Numbered from the stretch's first letter, positions 9,461-19,811 are shown. The stretch: DNA of 64,000 bases from Enterobacteriaceae bacterium (GCA_031253755.1 JAIRVT010000050.1:1-64000); one strand, 5' to 3'. Numbers and translations: made by a program. The notes: generated by a model not told the origin, from the sequence alone.

Positions 9461-10108
9461 CTAAAATAGACTCGTCATCTCACTCAACGAAATCAATTTG
9501 GCTCCTTTATCTGCCATCTCCGCAAGCGCTTTTTGGCTATCTTCTGGGTGGATATTAACGCCACGGCAGCCCTCTGGAATGACATAAGTTTCATATCCGT
9601 GTTCTAAGGCATCCAAAACAGTAAATTTCACGCAGTAATCAGTGGCAATGCCCAGAATCAATAAGCGGTTAATCTGTTGTTCTGACAACCAGTGATGCAG
9701 ACGAGTCGCATTTTTATGGTCGTTATCGAAAAATGCGCTGTAACTGTCTACTTGTGGATTTTCACCTTTACGAAAAACTTCCCGGATCGCCGCCTGATTT
9801 AAGGCGGGGTGGAATTCGGCACCAACTTGCCCTTGTACGCAATGTACAGGCCACCACACCTGAGGAATGCCATTCAGCTCGCCCAATTCACCCGCGGATT
9901 GCCCTGAATTGACAGCAAAGCTTCCGTGATCGGCAGGATGCCAATCCTGGCTGGCAATAATCGTCATCTTGTGTTGCTGATCGTGTTGCTGACACAATTC
10001 AATTGCTTTATTGGCAACTGTTATCACGGTTTCACTTTCCTTGACGGCCAATGCCCCACCTGTACAAAAATCATTCTGTATATCGATAAGTAATAATGCG
10101 GTTTTCAT
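9461..10108 (-). CDS. pncA: Nicotinamidase/pyrazinamidase
   Basis: Hydrolyses nicotinamide to nicotinate for NAD salvage. A 215-residue isochorismatase-fold enzyme with the triad Asp9 (LIDIQNDF), Lys114 (FRKGENP) and Cys159 (IATDYCVKFT), and metal ligands Asp55, His57 and His61 (SQDWHPADHGSF). AGGGGA precedes the ATG. Downstream of ansA by about 70 bp on the same strand, the same ansA-pncA order as E. coli. Confidence 0.96.
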   Translation of the reverse strand: MKTALLLIDIQNDFCTGGALAVKESETVITVANKAIELCQQHDQQHKMTIIASQDWHPADHGSFAVNSGQSAGELGELNGIPQVWWPVHCVQGQVGAEFHPALNQAAIREVFRKGENPQVDSYSAFFDNDHKNATRLHHWLSEQQINRLLILGIATDYCVKFTVLDALEHGYETYVIPEGCRGVNIHPEDSQKALAEMADKGAKLISLSEMTSLF

Positions 10109-10177
10109 TATTTTTCCCCTATTTATGGATGGATTATTTGCCGGAGTAATGATTCGTCAATGTACTGATTTGCCAAA

Positions 10178-11197
10178 TTATTTGTCAGAGTAGCTTAATT
10201 CTCCACGTAAATTCTGCTGCATGAGGAAACGAATTTTATCGGTTTCGTAGTGTTGGCTTAAAAGATAGTGAAGCTTGGTCAGTGTTGCCTCAAAGGTCAT
10301 GTCATACCCGCTGATCACACCTGATGCAGCCAGCGCGTGACCGTTGGCGTATCCCTCCATATTCACTCGCCCGGAGATACATTGGGTTAAATTGACCACA
10401 ATAATGCCTCGCTCAGTGGCTTCTTTTAAGATTGTGAGCAAATCAGGGCGCTGCGGGGCATTGCCGACACCATAAGAGCGTAAAATCAGTGCCTTGACAG
10501 GCTGCATCAGGATATTCTCAACAACCTGACTGGATAAGCCCGGATAGATAGTCACAACACCAATGGGTTGCGATTTGATCTGATGCACAACAAAATCACC
10601 GTCGCTGGTGGGTATCGGCGTGGTGTTAAATGTACGAATATTGATGCCTGCTTCAATCAGCGGAGGACAGTTGGGGGATGAAAAGGCATTAAAACCGTCG
10701 GCATGTGCCTTAATCGTCCGATTCCCACGAAACAATGTATTGTTGAAAAACAAGCCGACTTCGTTGACAGGATAATTAGCCGCCAGATACAAGGCATTAA
10801 GCAAATTTGTCTGACCGTCGGAACGGAGGGCTTCCAACGGAATTTGTGACCCGGTCACAATGACAGGCTTGTTGAGGTTTTCAAACATGAAAGAGAGCGC
10901 GGAGGAAGTAAACGCCATCGTATCAGTGCCATGCAGGATCACAAAGCCGTCATAATCAGAGTAATTCTGATCAATATCATGGGCGATAATTCCCCAATCG
11001 TCCGGGCTCATATCAGAAGAATCGATCAGAGGATGGTGTTCACGGATCGTAAATGTCGGCATTTCCGGGCGGTGAAATTCCGGCATCTGTGCCAGTTGGC
11101 GTTGTAAATGACCAGAGACAGGAATATAGCCATTGGGAGAATGCCGCATTCCAATAGTTCCACCGGTATAGACAACATAAATAGATTTTTTCTGCAT
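10178..11197 (-). CDS. ansA: L-asparaginase I, cytoplasmic
   Basis: Converts L-asparagine to aspartate and ammonia in the cytoplasm. The 339-residue protein starts MQKKSIYVVYTGGTIGM with the active-site threonine in TGGTIG, and has the second catalytic segment HGTDTMAFT (Thr91-Asp92). No signal peptide, which separates it from periplasmic AnsB. The frame opens at 11212, but the E. coli start and a GGGGGT Shine-Dalgarno favour 11197. Probably cotranscribed with pncA. Confidence 0.95.
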   Translation of the reverse strand: MQKKSIYVVYTGGTIGMRHSPNGYIPVSGHLQRQLAQMPEFHRPEMPTFTIREHHPLIDSSDMSPDDWGIIAHDIDQNYSDYDGFVILHGTDTMAFTSSALSFMFENLNKPVIVTGSQIPLEALRSDGQTNLLNALYLAANYPVNEVGLFFNNTLFRGNRTIKAHADGFNAFSSPNCPPLIEAGINIRTFNTTPIPTSDGDFVVHQIKSQPIGVVTIYPGLSSQVVENILMQPVKALILRSYGVGNAPQRPDLLTILKEATERGIIVVNLTQCISGRVNMEGYANGHALAASGVISGYDMTFEATLTKLHYLLSQHYETDKIRFLMQQNLRGELSYSDK

Positions 11198-11253
11198 GAT
11201 AACCCCCGACAACGATGCCCTAAAATACTCAGTCGATTATAAGGGCCAGAAGG

Positions 11254-11287
11254 AATAAAAAAAGCCTGACGCAGATGATCAGGCTTT
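11254..11287 (-). terminator. Terminator of sppA
   Basis: AAAGCCTGA (11261-11269) pairs with TCAGGCTTT (11279-11287); on the minus strand it is followed by a T run (TTTTTTTATT). It separates sppA from ansA. Confidence 0.8.
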
Positions 11288-11317
11288 AAATTTATTGTTA
11301 TTAGTTGTGATTATTTT

Positions 11318-13213
11318 CTAGCGGATATTTTCACAGTTCAGGCAGAACACATAAGCATTTTGCGGATCATTCATGCGATTATAAAACACGGACTGTTTTT
11401 TCATATCCTGTGCTACCTGAGTCAATGGTGCTGGCAACATCGATTGCAGGGCATTTGGCATCAATGCCTGTGCAGATGCAGAAAAGCCTGACATCAGCTT
11501 TTCAGTCAATGACATCTCTGGTGTCATCCAGTTTAATGATGCTGTTTTAAGGCCTGCCAGCGCCGAGGCTTTTTTGACGGCATCATCAAAATCGCCTAAC
11601 TGATCAACCAAACCATTCTTTTTAGCATCACCACCGCTCCAGACACGGCCTTCAGCGATTTTTTTAATTTCATCAACGGTCTTATGGCGGGAATTGGCTA
11701 CCAGCCCGACAAACTGATTGTAATTATTGTCAACCGCCAGCTGAATCATGTCAGAAAACAGCGGGTTTATACCTTTGGTCGAGGAAATATCCGCCAGCGG
11801 GTAGGTTGAAACGCCATCGGTATTGACACCAAGGTAATCCAAACTTTTTTCAAATGTATTGATGACGCCAAAAACACCAATCGAACCTGTTAAGGTATTC
11901 GGGGAGGCAATAATATAGTCAGCCGGAGTGGATACCCAATAACCCCCTGATGCAGCAAGACCGCCCATTGATACAACAATCGGTTTTTGGTTGATTTTTT
12001 TACCATTGGCATCCGTTCCTTCGCGGATCGCCACCAGTTCATTGCGGATAAGGTCAGATGCACTGACGCTGCCGCCAGGGCTATTCACACGTAAAATAAC
12101 CGCCTTGATATTGGGATCCATGCGTGCTTCACGCAGTTGTGCCACGATGGTATCACTGCCAGCGATGTCGTCGAGCTGCGGGCCATCTGTGATTGCACCT
12201 TCAACGATGATGACTGCGATATTTCCCTTTGTTTGATGCTCATTCTGAACTGAGTTCTTGGCGATGTAATCGTCAATAGTGATGTAATTGAAATGTTTAT
12301 TCTTTTCATCCCAGCCAAATTGATTTTTTAACCTGTCTTCAATGACATTCGCAGGCGTGATTTCATCGACTAAACCATTTTGGAGTGCATAAAGTGCGCT
12401 GTCGCCACCCGCCTTCCGGAATTTTTCGATCAAAGCTGCGGGTTCGGGAAGTACCTGCTCTAAAGGTATTTTTCGGTTGGTTGCAATCACTTGCCGATAA
12501 TTGTTCCAGAGTTCATTCAGCCAGAGCGTATCAGCCTTACGGGCATCATCCGACATGTCATTTCGCATCATGGGTTCTACCGCTGATTTGTATGTACCGA
12601 CACGGAAAATATGGGTAGACACTTTCAGCGTATCTAAGAGTGATTTATAAAAAAGCCGATTGGTTGAGAAACCATGCAGGGAAACGGCTCCCTGAGGAGA
12701 AACGATGATTTTATCCGCGTAGCTGGCCAAATAGTATTGCGGTTGGCTATAGCTATTTCCAATCGCAATAACAGGTTTACCTGAAGTTTTAAACTCTTTG
12801 ATGGCTTTGCCAATATAACTCATGGAAGCGATATCGGTGCCAACAAAATTATCCAGATTTAATACGACGCCCTTAATTTTAGGGTCACTTTTTGCCTGCC
12901 GGATGCTGTCAACAATATCGAACACAGAGGTTTCCTGCGCGCGGCTGTCGGCTGCACCAAGCAGCTCCCGACCGAATTGATCCAGCGGGCTGCGGGTAGA
13001 AACGCGATCAACAACAAGCCCCGCTAAGTTGACATATAATGCTCCCTTATACTCATTATCTAAGCGAAACTGCTCCTGATAGGCTAAAACGCCAGCCGCA
13101 ATCAATATAACCAATACGAAGAAAATTACATTGGATATAAATTGGCGAACGAAATTTAACAGCTTCCAACACCATTTAAATAGCGCTGCTATAAACTTCC
13201 ATAAAGTACGCAT
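11318..13213 (-). CDS. sppA: Protease IV, signal peptide peptidase
   Basis: Inner-membrane serine protease that degrades cleaved signal peptides. The 631-residue protein has one N-terminal membrane anchor (about 25-45) and two tandem S49 peptidase domains. The catalytic dyad is readable: Lys209 in VGTYKSAVEP (first repeat) and Ser422 in GGLAASGGYWV (second repeat). The C-terminus ends with an unusual CLNCENIR. Same order relative to ansA and ydjA as in E. coli. Confidence 0.96.
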   Translation of the reverse strand: MRTLWKFIAALFKWCWKLLNFVRQFISNVIFFVLVILIAAGVLAYQEQFRLDNEYKGALYVNLAGLVVDRVSTRSPLDQFGRELLGAADSRAQETSVFDIVDSIRQAKSDPKIKGVVLNLDNFVGTDIASMSYIGKAIKEFKTSGKPVIAIGNSYSQPQYYLASYADKIIVSPQGAVSLHGFSTNRLFYKSLLDTLKVSTHIFRVGTYKSAVEPMMRNDMSDDARKADTLWLNELWNNYRQVIATNRKIPLEQVLPEPAALIEKFRKAGGDSALYALQNGLVDEITPANVIEDRLKNQFGWDEKNKHFNYITIDDYIAKNSVQNEHQTKGNIAVIIVEGAITDGPQLDDIAGSDTIVAQLREARMDPNIKAVILRVNSPGGSVSASDLIRNELVAIREGTDANGKKINQKPIVVSMGGLAASGGYWVSTPADYIIASPNTLTGSIGVFGVINTFEKSLDYLGVNTDGVSTYPLADISSTKGINPLFSDMIQLAVDNNYNQFVGLVANSRHKTVDEIKKIAEGRVWSGGDAKKNGLVDQLGDFDDAVKKASALAGLKTASLNWMTPEMSLTEKLMSGFSASAQALMPNALQSMLPAPLTQVAQDMKKQSVFYNRMNDPQNAYVFCLNCENIR

Positions 13214-13317
13214 ATCGTCTCCAGTTATGGGATCAAATAGGATTATCCTAATCAGCTGGCTGAAGAATGTCAGCCGGAAATCGCAAGAATGACTGAAAAA
13301 AATAGCCTCTGCATTTT

Positions 13318-13362
13318 CATTTGCACTTCCATTTGCACTTCCATTTGCACATTCATTTGCAC
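13318..13362. repeat. Short tandem repeat CATTTGCACTTC
   Basis: A 12-bp unit occurs at 13318-13329, 13330-13341 and (diverged) 13342-13353, followed by partial units. It lies between the divergent sppA and ydjA genes, within the presumed promoter region, and could vary in copy number. Confidence 0.85.
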
Positions 13363-13438
13363 ATTTGCACTTTCATTCAGTAGCGAATAAACAGAGAATA
13401 TCGGTTCATAGTAGATTATCTTATTTCAGGAGAGCATG

Positions 13439-13990
13439 ATGAATGCCTTGGAACTTTTATTGAATCGTCGTTCTGTTTCACGTCTGACTACGCCAGCTCC
13501 GGAAGGAGACATATTGCAATGTATTTTAGCCGCGGGTATGAGAGCACCCGATCATGGCGCATTGCGTCCTTGGCACTTTATTGTCATGCAGGAAGAGGGC
13601 ATAAATAAGTTTAGTCAGTTACTCGAAAAAGCAGCAATTGACGGAGCAATGGGAGAAGATGTTGCCGAAAAAGCAAAAAGTGCACCTTATCGCGCTCCGA
13701 TGATTATTACGGTCATTGCCAAGGTTGTTGAGCATACAAAAGTCCCGGCTTGGGAACAGGTTGTCTCTGCTGGTTGCGTAGTTCATGCCATGCAGATGGC
13801 TGCCGTGGCTCAAGGGTTCGGTGGAATATGGCGCACCGGTTCATGGACAGAAGACCCAACAGTTAAGGCCGGTTTAGGGTGTGGAGAGAATGACAGAATT
13901 GTCGGATTCCTTTATTTAGGAACACCAGAGCTCAAAACGCCGATAAAAGTTTCAACACCGGATTTAACCGATTTCGTCAGTTACTTCTAA
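13439..13990 (+). CDS. ydjA: Nitroreductase family protein YdjA
   Basis: FMN-dependent oxidoreductase of about 183 residues; physiological substrate unknown. N-terminal ALELLLNRRSVSRL with the FMN-binding RRS, the AGMRAPDHGALRPWHF segment and GGIWRTGSW match E. coli YdjA. Two in-frame ATGs are adjacent (13436, 13439); AGGAG at 13428-13432 is better spaced for 13439. In E. coli selD follows; here selD is absent and topB comes next. Confidence 0.93.
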   Translation: MNALELLLNRRSVSRLTTPAPEGDILQCILAAGMRAPDHGALRPWHFIVMQEEGINKFSQLLEKAAIDGAMGEDVAEKAKSAPYRAPMIITVIAKVVEHTKVPAWEQVVSAGCVVHAMQMAAVAQGFGGIWRTGSWTEDPTVKAGLGCGENDRIVGFLYLGTPELKTPIKVSTPDLTDFVSYF

Positions 13991-14103
13991 TATTACGGAT
14001 AATATTGCCGGATGCGGTGGCGGTGATGAATACCACTGCATCATTCTATGCTATTAATGACTTACGCCCAGACAGAGCATTAACTTAAATTTTGAATAAT
14101 TCC

Positions 14104-16041
14104 ATGCGTCTTTTTATTGCCGAAAAACCCAGCCTCGCGAGAGCCATTGCTGATGTTTTACCTAAGCCCCATCGCCGGGGTGATGGGTTTATCGAATGTG
14201 GTAACAACCAATTTGTTACCTGGTGCGTCGGGCATTTGTTAGAACAGGCCGAGCCGGATACTTACGATAGCCGTTATGCGCGCTGGGTGTTGGCCGATTT
14301 ACCGATCATTCCCGAAAAATGGCAATTAAAGCCACGGGCAGCGGTTGCCAAGCAACTTAATACGATTAAATCTCTTTTGGAAAAGGCTAATGAAATTATC
14401 CATGCCGGAGACCCGGATCGTGAAGGGCAATTGCTGGTGGATGAAGTGTTGGATTTTTTACAGTTAGAAGAGGTTAAGAAACAAAATGTCCAGCGCTGCC
14501 TGATCAACGACTTAAATCCACAGGCTGTTACCAAAGCGATTGAACGTTTAAGAAGTAACCGGGATTTTATTCCTCTGTGTGTTTCAGCACTCGCCAGAGC
14601 CAGAGCTGACTGGCTTTATGGCATTAACATGACACGCGCTTATACCTTGCTGGGGCAAAACGCAGGTTATCAGGGCGTCTTATCTGTCGGGCGTGTTCAG
14701 ACACCTGTTCTGGGGCTGGTTGTTCGCCGCGATGAAGAAATAGAACATTTTGTGCCGAAAGATTTCTTTGAAGTTAAGGCACATATTGTCACGCCTGAAA
14801 CAGAACGGTTTACCGCCGTATGGCAACCCAGTGAATCCTGCGTTGATTTTCAGGACGAAGAAGGGCGGGTTATCCATCGGCCTCTGGCAGAGCATGTTGT
14901 TGCACGTGTGACAGGGCAGCCTGCCTATGTGACCACCTATCAGGATAAGCGGGAATCAGAAACAGCGCCGTTACCATTTTCGCTTTCGTCATTACAGATT
15001 GAAGCGGCGAAACGTTTTGGCCTCAGTGCTCAGGAGGTGTTGGACATTTGTCAACGGCTTTATGAGACACATAAATTGATCACCTATCCACGTTCTGACT
15101 GCCGTTATTTGCCCGAAGAACATTTTGCCGGGCGCCATGCAGTGTTAAATGCGATTTCGGTTCATGCCTCACAGTTATTGCCGCAGGATGCGTTAGATAT
15201 AGGGAAAAAGAACCGTTGTTGGGATGATAAAAAAGTTGATGCGCATCATGCGATTATTCCCACGGCGCGAAGCAGTCAGGTTAATCTGACGGAAAACGAA
15301 CGGCAGGTTTATGGGTTGCTCGCCAGACAGTACGTGATGCAGTTTTTCCCGGATGCCGTATTTCGCAAGTGTACGATTGAACTTGATATCGCGGGAGGCA
15401 AATTCTTAGCGAAAGCGCGTTTTTTGGCAGAGGCGGGCTGGAGAACGTTATTAGGCAATAAAGAGCGGGATGAAGAAAATGAAGGAACTCCGCTGCCTGT
15501 TGTCGCCAAAGGTGATGAGCTTTTATGCGAAAAAGGGGAAGTAGTAGAAAGACAGACCCAACCTCCACGTCCTTTTACTGATGCAACATTATTATCTGCT
15601 ATGACCGGAATTGCCCGATTTGTACAGGATAAGGCGCTGAAAAAAGTTCTACGGGCAACCGATGGTCTGGGAACAGAGGCAACGCGAGCGGGTATTATCG
15701 AGTTATTGTTCAAACGGGAATTTTTGTATAAAAAAGGGCGCTATATTCATGCAACGCCCGCAGGAAGGGCATTGATTCATGTTTTGCCTGATATGGCCGT
15801 ATTGCCCGATATGACAGCTCAATGGGAGTCTAAACTGACACAAATCAGTGAGAAACAAGTCCGCTATCAGGATTTTATGTTGCCACTGCACGAAACATTG
15901 CAGCAGTTAATTTGGCAGGCAAAACAGTATCGAAATTTGAAAGCGTTCAGGGACTTGCCAGCTGTTTCTCCGAAAAATAAAAAGGGAAGACAGAAAAAGG
16001 GAAAAACAGGTAAGGCTCAATCAGTAAAAACAAGCGAATAA
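14104..16041 (+). CDS. topB: DNA topoisomerase III
   Basis: Type IA topoisomerase of 645 residues that decatenates DNA. Toprim marks at the N-terminus ([29 protein letters not shown] with the DxDxE-like acids), and the active-site tyrosine in [16 protein letters not shown] at about residue 328. The basic C-terminal tail ([16 protein letters not shown]) is typical for DNA binding. The in-frame TTG at 14092 is less likely than ATG 14104, which matches E. coli, though neither has a strong Shine-Dalgarno. Confidence 0.95.
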   Translation: MRLFIAEKPSLARAIADVLPKPHRRGDGFIECGNNQFVTWCVGHLLEQAEPDTYDSRYARWVLADLPIIPEKWQLKPRAAVAKQLNTIKSLLEKANEIIHAGDPDREGQLLVDEVLDFLQLEEVKKQNVQRCLINDLNPQAVTKAIERLRSNRDFIPLCVSALARARADWLYGINMTRAYTLLGQNAGYQGVLSVGRVQTPVLGLVVRRDEEIEHFVPKDFFEVKAHIVTPETERFTAVWQPSESCVDFQDEEGRVIHRPLAEHVVARVTGQPAYVTTYQDKRESETAPLPFSLSSLQIEAAKRFGLSAQEVLDICQRLYETHKLITYPRSDCRYLPEEHFAGRHAVLNAISVHASQLLPQDALDIGKKNRCWDDKKVDAHHAIIPTARSSQVNLTENERQVYGLLARQYVMQFFPDAVFRKCTIELDIAGGKFLAKARFLAEAGWRTLLGNKERDEENEGTPLPVVAKGDELLCEKGEVVERQTQPPRPFTDATLLSAMTGIARFVQDKALKKVLRATDGLGTEATRAGIIELLFKREFLYKKGRYIHATPAGRALIHVLPDMAVLPDMTAQWESKLTQISEKQVRYQDFMLPLHETLQQLIWQAKQYRNLKAFRDLPAVSPKNKKGRQKKGKTGKAQSVKTSE

Positions 16042-16061
16042 GCCAGCATAAAACGCCAATA

Positions 16062-16098
16062 TAAAAAACAGCACCGTCGTTTCAGTGCTGTTTTTTTA
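16062..16098. terminator. Bidirectional terminator between topB and xthA
   Basis: AACAGCAC (16067-16074) pairs with GTGCTGTT (16085-16092), with A run before and T run after, so it can end both convergent transcripts. Confidence 0.85.
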
Positions 16099-16113
16099 TG
16101 AGCGGCTTTTAAA

Positions 16114-16920
16114 TTAAATAGCAAACTCGGCCCAAACGGGAGCGTGATCAGAGGGTTTTTCCATGCCGCGAATATCGTAATCAATCCCCGTGGAGAGGCA
16201 CTTTTCTGCCAATGAACGGCTGGCAAGCAACAAATCAATCCGCAAACCTCGGTTATCATCAAACCCTTTTGAGCGATAATCAAACCAGGAAAACTGATCA
16301 CTGGTTTCCGGATGAAGTGCCCGGAATGTATCAACCAGCCCCCAATTTTTCAGGCGATCCATCCACGCTCTTTCTTCTGGTAAGAAAGAGCATTTTCCGG
16401 TTTTCAGCCAGCGTTTTTGGTTATTTTCACCTATCCCAATATCCCGATCCGTCGGGCTGATATTCATATCTCCCATGATAATAATATGGGATTCCGGGGT
16501 GTGTTTTGTTTCCAGATAGGTTTGTAAATCCTGATAAAATTTTTCTTTTGCCGGAAATTTGACCGGATGGTCACGGCTTTCACCTTGGGGAAAGTAGCCG
16601 TTAATGACAGTTAACAGCCCTGACGGCGTTTCTATATCTGCCATAATAATCCGGCGTTGCGCTTCATCATCATCGGTAGGAAAGCCTTTTCGAACTTCGC
16701 TGGGTTTTTGCCGTGTCAGCAGGGCAACACCGTAATGGGATTTTTGGCCGTGATAGAAAATATGGTAACCAAGTTTGTTGACTTCTTCTAAAGGAAACAT
16801 TTCATCATGGACTTTTGTTTCCTGCAATCCAATGATATCAGGCTGATGTTGCTCAACAATGGCAGCAAGTTGGTGAGGACGTGCCCGTAGGCCATTAATA
16901 TTGAATGATACAAATTTCAT
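16114..16920 (-). CDS. xthA: Exonuclease III
   Basis: AP endonuclease and 3'-5' exonuclease of base-excision repair, 268 residues. Begins [18 protein letters not shown]; metal-binding glutamate in GLQETKVHD, catalytic [10 protein letters not shown], and C-terminal RIDLLLAS and [10 protein letters not shown] are all present. The frame is open to 16956 but ATG 16920 matches the family start and has AAGGTGAT upstream. Convergent with topB. Confidence 0.97.
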   Translation of the reverse strand: MKFVSFNINGLRARPHQLAAIVEQHQPDIIGLQETKVHDEMFPLEEVNKLGYHIFYHGQKSHYGVALLTRQKPSEVRKGFPTDDDEAQRRIIMADIETPSGLLTVINGYFPQGESRDHPVKFPAKEKFYQDLQTYLETKHTPESHIIIMGDMNISPTDRDIGIGENNQKRWLKTGKCSFLPEERAWMDRLKNWGLVDTFRALHPETSDQFSWFDYRSKGFDDNRGLRIDLLLASRSLAEKCLSTGIDYDIRGMEKPSDHAPVWAEFAI

Positions 16921-17566
16921 ATCGTTATAATCACCTTGATAATATTTTATTTTCAATCTTAGCAGATATAAATAAGAATGTAACTATTTATTAAGTAATC
17001 ATTTCAAGCAAATTAAATTTAGATATCACTATTTTACTCATATTTATAATGTCACATTGATTATAATGCACATATTACTCAAATTTATAGTATGTAATTG
17101 TGTTAAATAATAAAAAACCGCTATGAACTAATGCCGGAAGGGCAAATAAAGGTTTATTTGATTAGTATTTTTCTGTTATATTAAACAAGTGATATTATGT
17201 TTTTATGTAAGAGTTTTTGCCCTTGAAATTTATTCTATGTCACGCATTACAAAAAATAACTAATGAAAAAGTAGAAGAGTTAATCAAACTCTGATAGAAA
17301 ATTGAACCTGTATCCATGTCTATATTTATTGATGGATTACATTCACGATGGAATATTCATCATGATACAGGTGAATAATATAGTTCATCTGAACCGCAAT
17401 TTTGCATCAGGGGCTGGCATTTCATATAAATGCCATTTGAAAAATAGCTATTTTTATTGTACAAAATTATACCTTCATAATATCAAGTTTGATTTAGCGG
17501 TTACCTGATGAGAAGGCCATTTCAAGGAAATTATTTTAGCCACAAGTTATATAGGAACGGTGAATT
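16921..17566. other. AT-rich intergenic region upstream of LysR gene
   Basis: About 645 bp of very AT-rich DNA. A short open frame (about 17302-17508) has no recognisable features or convincing start context and is not called. The region probably contains promoters for xthA and the LysR gene. Confidence 0.45.
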
Positions 17567-18430
17567 ATGTTTTTTTCTCGTAAATTAGAAGCATTCATGG
17601 CGGTGGTGGAAATGGGCTCTTTAAGCAAAGCGGCAAGAGTGATGAACCGTACTACTCCCCCCGTCGCTAAATCAATTAAAGACTTTGAGGCGACGTTAGG
17701 AAAGCGCTTATTTAAAAGGGAGAAGTTTGGGATGATACTAACTAAAGACGGAGTGGAACTATATAATGACTTAAAAGAACTTTATTTGAAAGAAAAGGAA
17801 ATTACAAAGAAGCACTTTAGCGGAACGATTTGTAATAGTGTTAATATCTACTACGATTGGGGGAAAGATAGGCATCTGATTTCATTATATAAAGCAGCCG
17901 ACAGGAATAATGCTCAGGTCAATATATTACGCTTCAGTTATGATAACATTGATGAAATAGTTGATTATGAGGGCAATACGATAATTTTGAGTTCGGAAAA
18001 AATTATCAGTGATAGATTCAGTCTGGTTCGTAAAATTGAAGGTCAGAATTTAGGTATTTGCTGTCGCCAGGATTTATTAGATGAATCTAATGGTGATTTA
18101 ACTCAATTATTGAAAAAGAAAACTTGGTTGTGCGATCCAGTTCTCTATAAAAGTGATTTTATAAAGAATTTGGAAGAAGATATGATAAAGAATGGAGAGA
18201 AAGTTAATATAAGACAAATGGACAATATGGCGGGCTGTCTTAATTTCATCCAATCTAAAGATTATATTTATATTACAGATGCTTGTTCTAGCGTGTTGGA
18301 AGAAGGCAGAAGTTTAGGCTTTATTCCGATCTCACGAGTTGATGCAGCTAATCAGTGTTACGTCTATAAATCCAAATCTCACTCAAGCGTATTGAATCGC
18401 TTTATCGATTCCGTTAGCGATATGGAGTAA
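17567..18430 (+). CDS. LysR-family transcriptional regulator (orphan)
   Basis: A 287-residue protein with a LysR-type N-terminal winged HTH: KLEAFMAVVEMGSLSKAARVMNRTTPPVAKSIKDFEATLGKRLFKR. The HTH spans about residues 18-37. The effector half is divergent and rich in Asp, Lys and Asn. The gene is AT-rich compared with xthA and purU and has no adjacent target operon, suggesting recent acquisition or a global/virulence regulatory role. Ligand unknown. Confidence 0.85.
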   Translation: MFFSRKLEAFMAVVEMGSLSKAARVMNRTTPPVAKSIKDFEATLGKRLFKREKFGMILTKDGVELYNDLKELYLKEKEITKKHFSGTICNSVNIYYDWGKDRHLISLYKAADRNNAQVNILRFSYDNIDEIVDYEGNTIILSSEKIISDRFSLVRKIEGQNLGICCRQDLLDESNGDLTQLLKKKTWLCDPVLYKSDFIKNLEEDMIKNGEKVNIRQMDNMAGCLNFIQSKDYIYITDACSSVLEEGRSLGFIPISRVDAANQCYVYKSKSHSSVLNRFIDSVSDME

Positions 18431-18599
18431 CCGATTGCGTAAGCGGAGCGAATAGCAGCCCTTTCAATGCTCCGCTGTTGTCATCCATGTACGCATACTG
18501 ATGTTTCTATCCTCGTTTACTCATTGAGTAAATCTGCTTGTTCTTCCCCCAATAAGATATCTGGAGGGGGAAGGATGATTTGTTATTTCGCTGCGCTCA

Positions 18600-18640
18600 A
18601 TTCGAACCTTGGTCGAAGGTTCTCGTCCTTCCCCTGAGGG
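18600..18640 (-). repeat. Partial copy of the tRNA-Tyr 3' arm
   Basis: On the plus strand ATTCGAACCTT (18600-18610) is identical to the T-arm of tRNA-Tyr (18704-18714), followed by CGAAGGTTC and CCTTCCCC. It lies downstream of the tRNA on its transcription strand, recalling the E. coli tyrT locus where a repeat containing the tRNA 3' end follows the gene. It cannot form a tRNA. Confidence 0.45.
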
Positions 18641-18688
18641 AATAAAAAGTTTTAGCGTTTTTAATAAAATCTGAAGTACTAATTTTGA

Positions 18689-18773
<85 letters not shown>

Positions 18774-18926
18774 AAATTTTGAATTGCACGCTGTCGTTGT
18801 CAGCGGGCGGCATAATAGCAAATAAGCCGCCGCTGTAAAGAAAATAATTGAAGATTAAATATCAAATGCTGACTTTTTGGTCTTTGTGATTAAATGCCAG
18901 CCTAATAATCGAAAGACGACGGATAG

Positions 18927-19775
18927 TTACAGAATAACGGTACGGTTACCGTACACAAACACCCGTTGAGATAAAACAGAGTGTAATGCCTGACTCAGCA
19001 CATTTTTTTCCACATCTCGTCCTGCCCGCATCATCTCTTCAGCGGTATAACTATGATCAACGTTAATCACATCCTGAGTGATGATTGGGCCTTCATCTAA
19101 GTTATCATTGACATAATGCGCGGTAGCGCCAATGATTTTTACACCGCGCTCATACGCCTGATGATAAGGACGGGCACCAATGAATGCAGGCAGGAACGAG
19201 TGATGAATGTTAATAATTTGATTCGGATAATGTTGCACAAACGCCGGTGTCAGAACACGCATATACTTGGCCAGTACAACATAATCAGGTTGATACTGAT
19301 CGATTTGAGCCATAAGCGCTTCATCATGTTGCTCCCGGCTTAAACCGTCATGACTGATATGATGGAAAGGAATGCCAAATTGCTCAACTAATGATTGAAG
19401 AAGAGTGTGGTTACCAATAACCGCCGCTATTTCTACATCCAAACCTTCATAAGCGCTTTTTACTAAGATATCACCGAGGCAATGTGCTTCTTTAGTCACC
19501 AAAAGAACAATCCGCCGACGGCCTGCGGTATTTAATTCACGGCTTGAGCCAACAGGCAGAGCATCATCCAAATCAGCCAGAAACGTTTCATCATTAAAGA
19601 TGCCTTCCAGCTCTGTGCGCATGAAAAAGCGGCCAGTCAAGTGATCGACAAACTCACTATTTTGCACAATATTTAATTGATGCTTGTAACAAATATTGGT
19701 GATTTTTGCGATAAGTCCTTTGGCATCCGGACAAATAGTACGCAAGATTTTTCTTTGTGTCATTACGTTTTGCAT
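18927..19775 (-). CDS. purU: Formyltetrahydrofolate deformylase
   Basis: Hydrolyses 10-formyl-THF to formate (used by PurT) and THF. The 282-residue protein has an N-terminal ACT domain (about 1-85: LRTICPDAKGLIAKITNICY) and a formyltransferase-like domain with INIHHSFLPAFIGARPYHQA and DEGPII. Same order with ychJ as E. coli. A perfect 14-bp palindrome, GGATAACGTTATCC, immediately precedes the ATG and overlaps the only plausible Shine-Dalgarno (AAGGAT). Confidence 0.96.
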   Translation of the reverse strand: MQNVMTQRKILRTICPDAKGLIAKITNICYKHQLNIVQNSEFVDHLTGRFFMRTELEGIFNDETFLADLDDALPVGSSRELNTAGRRRIVLLVTKEAHCLGDILVKSAYEGLDVEIAAVIGNHTLLQSLVEQFGIPFHHISHDGLSREQHDEALMAQIDQYQPDYVVLAKYMRVLTPAFVQHYPNQIINIHHSFLPAFIGARPYHQAYERGVKIIGATAHYVNDNLDEGPIITQDVINVDHSYTAEEMMRAGRDVEKNVLSQALHSVLSQRVFVYGNRTVIL

Positions 19776-19811
19776 GGATAACGTTATCCTTCAAATGGAT
19801 ATTACTGTGTG

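Noticed and set aside
13318-13375. Short regular repeats considered as a CRISPR array
   Set aside because: Units are 12 bp, directly adjacent and without unique spacers; no cas genes nearby.
17302-17508. 68-codon frame upstream of the LysR gene
   Set aside because: No Shine-Dalgarno, AT-driven composition and no recognisable motif.
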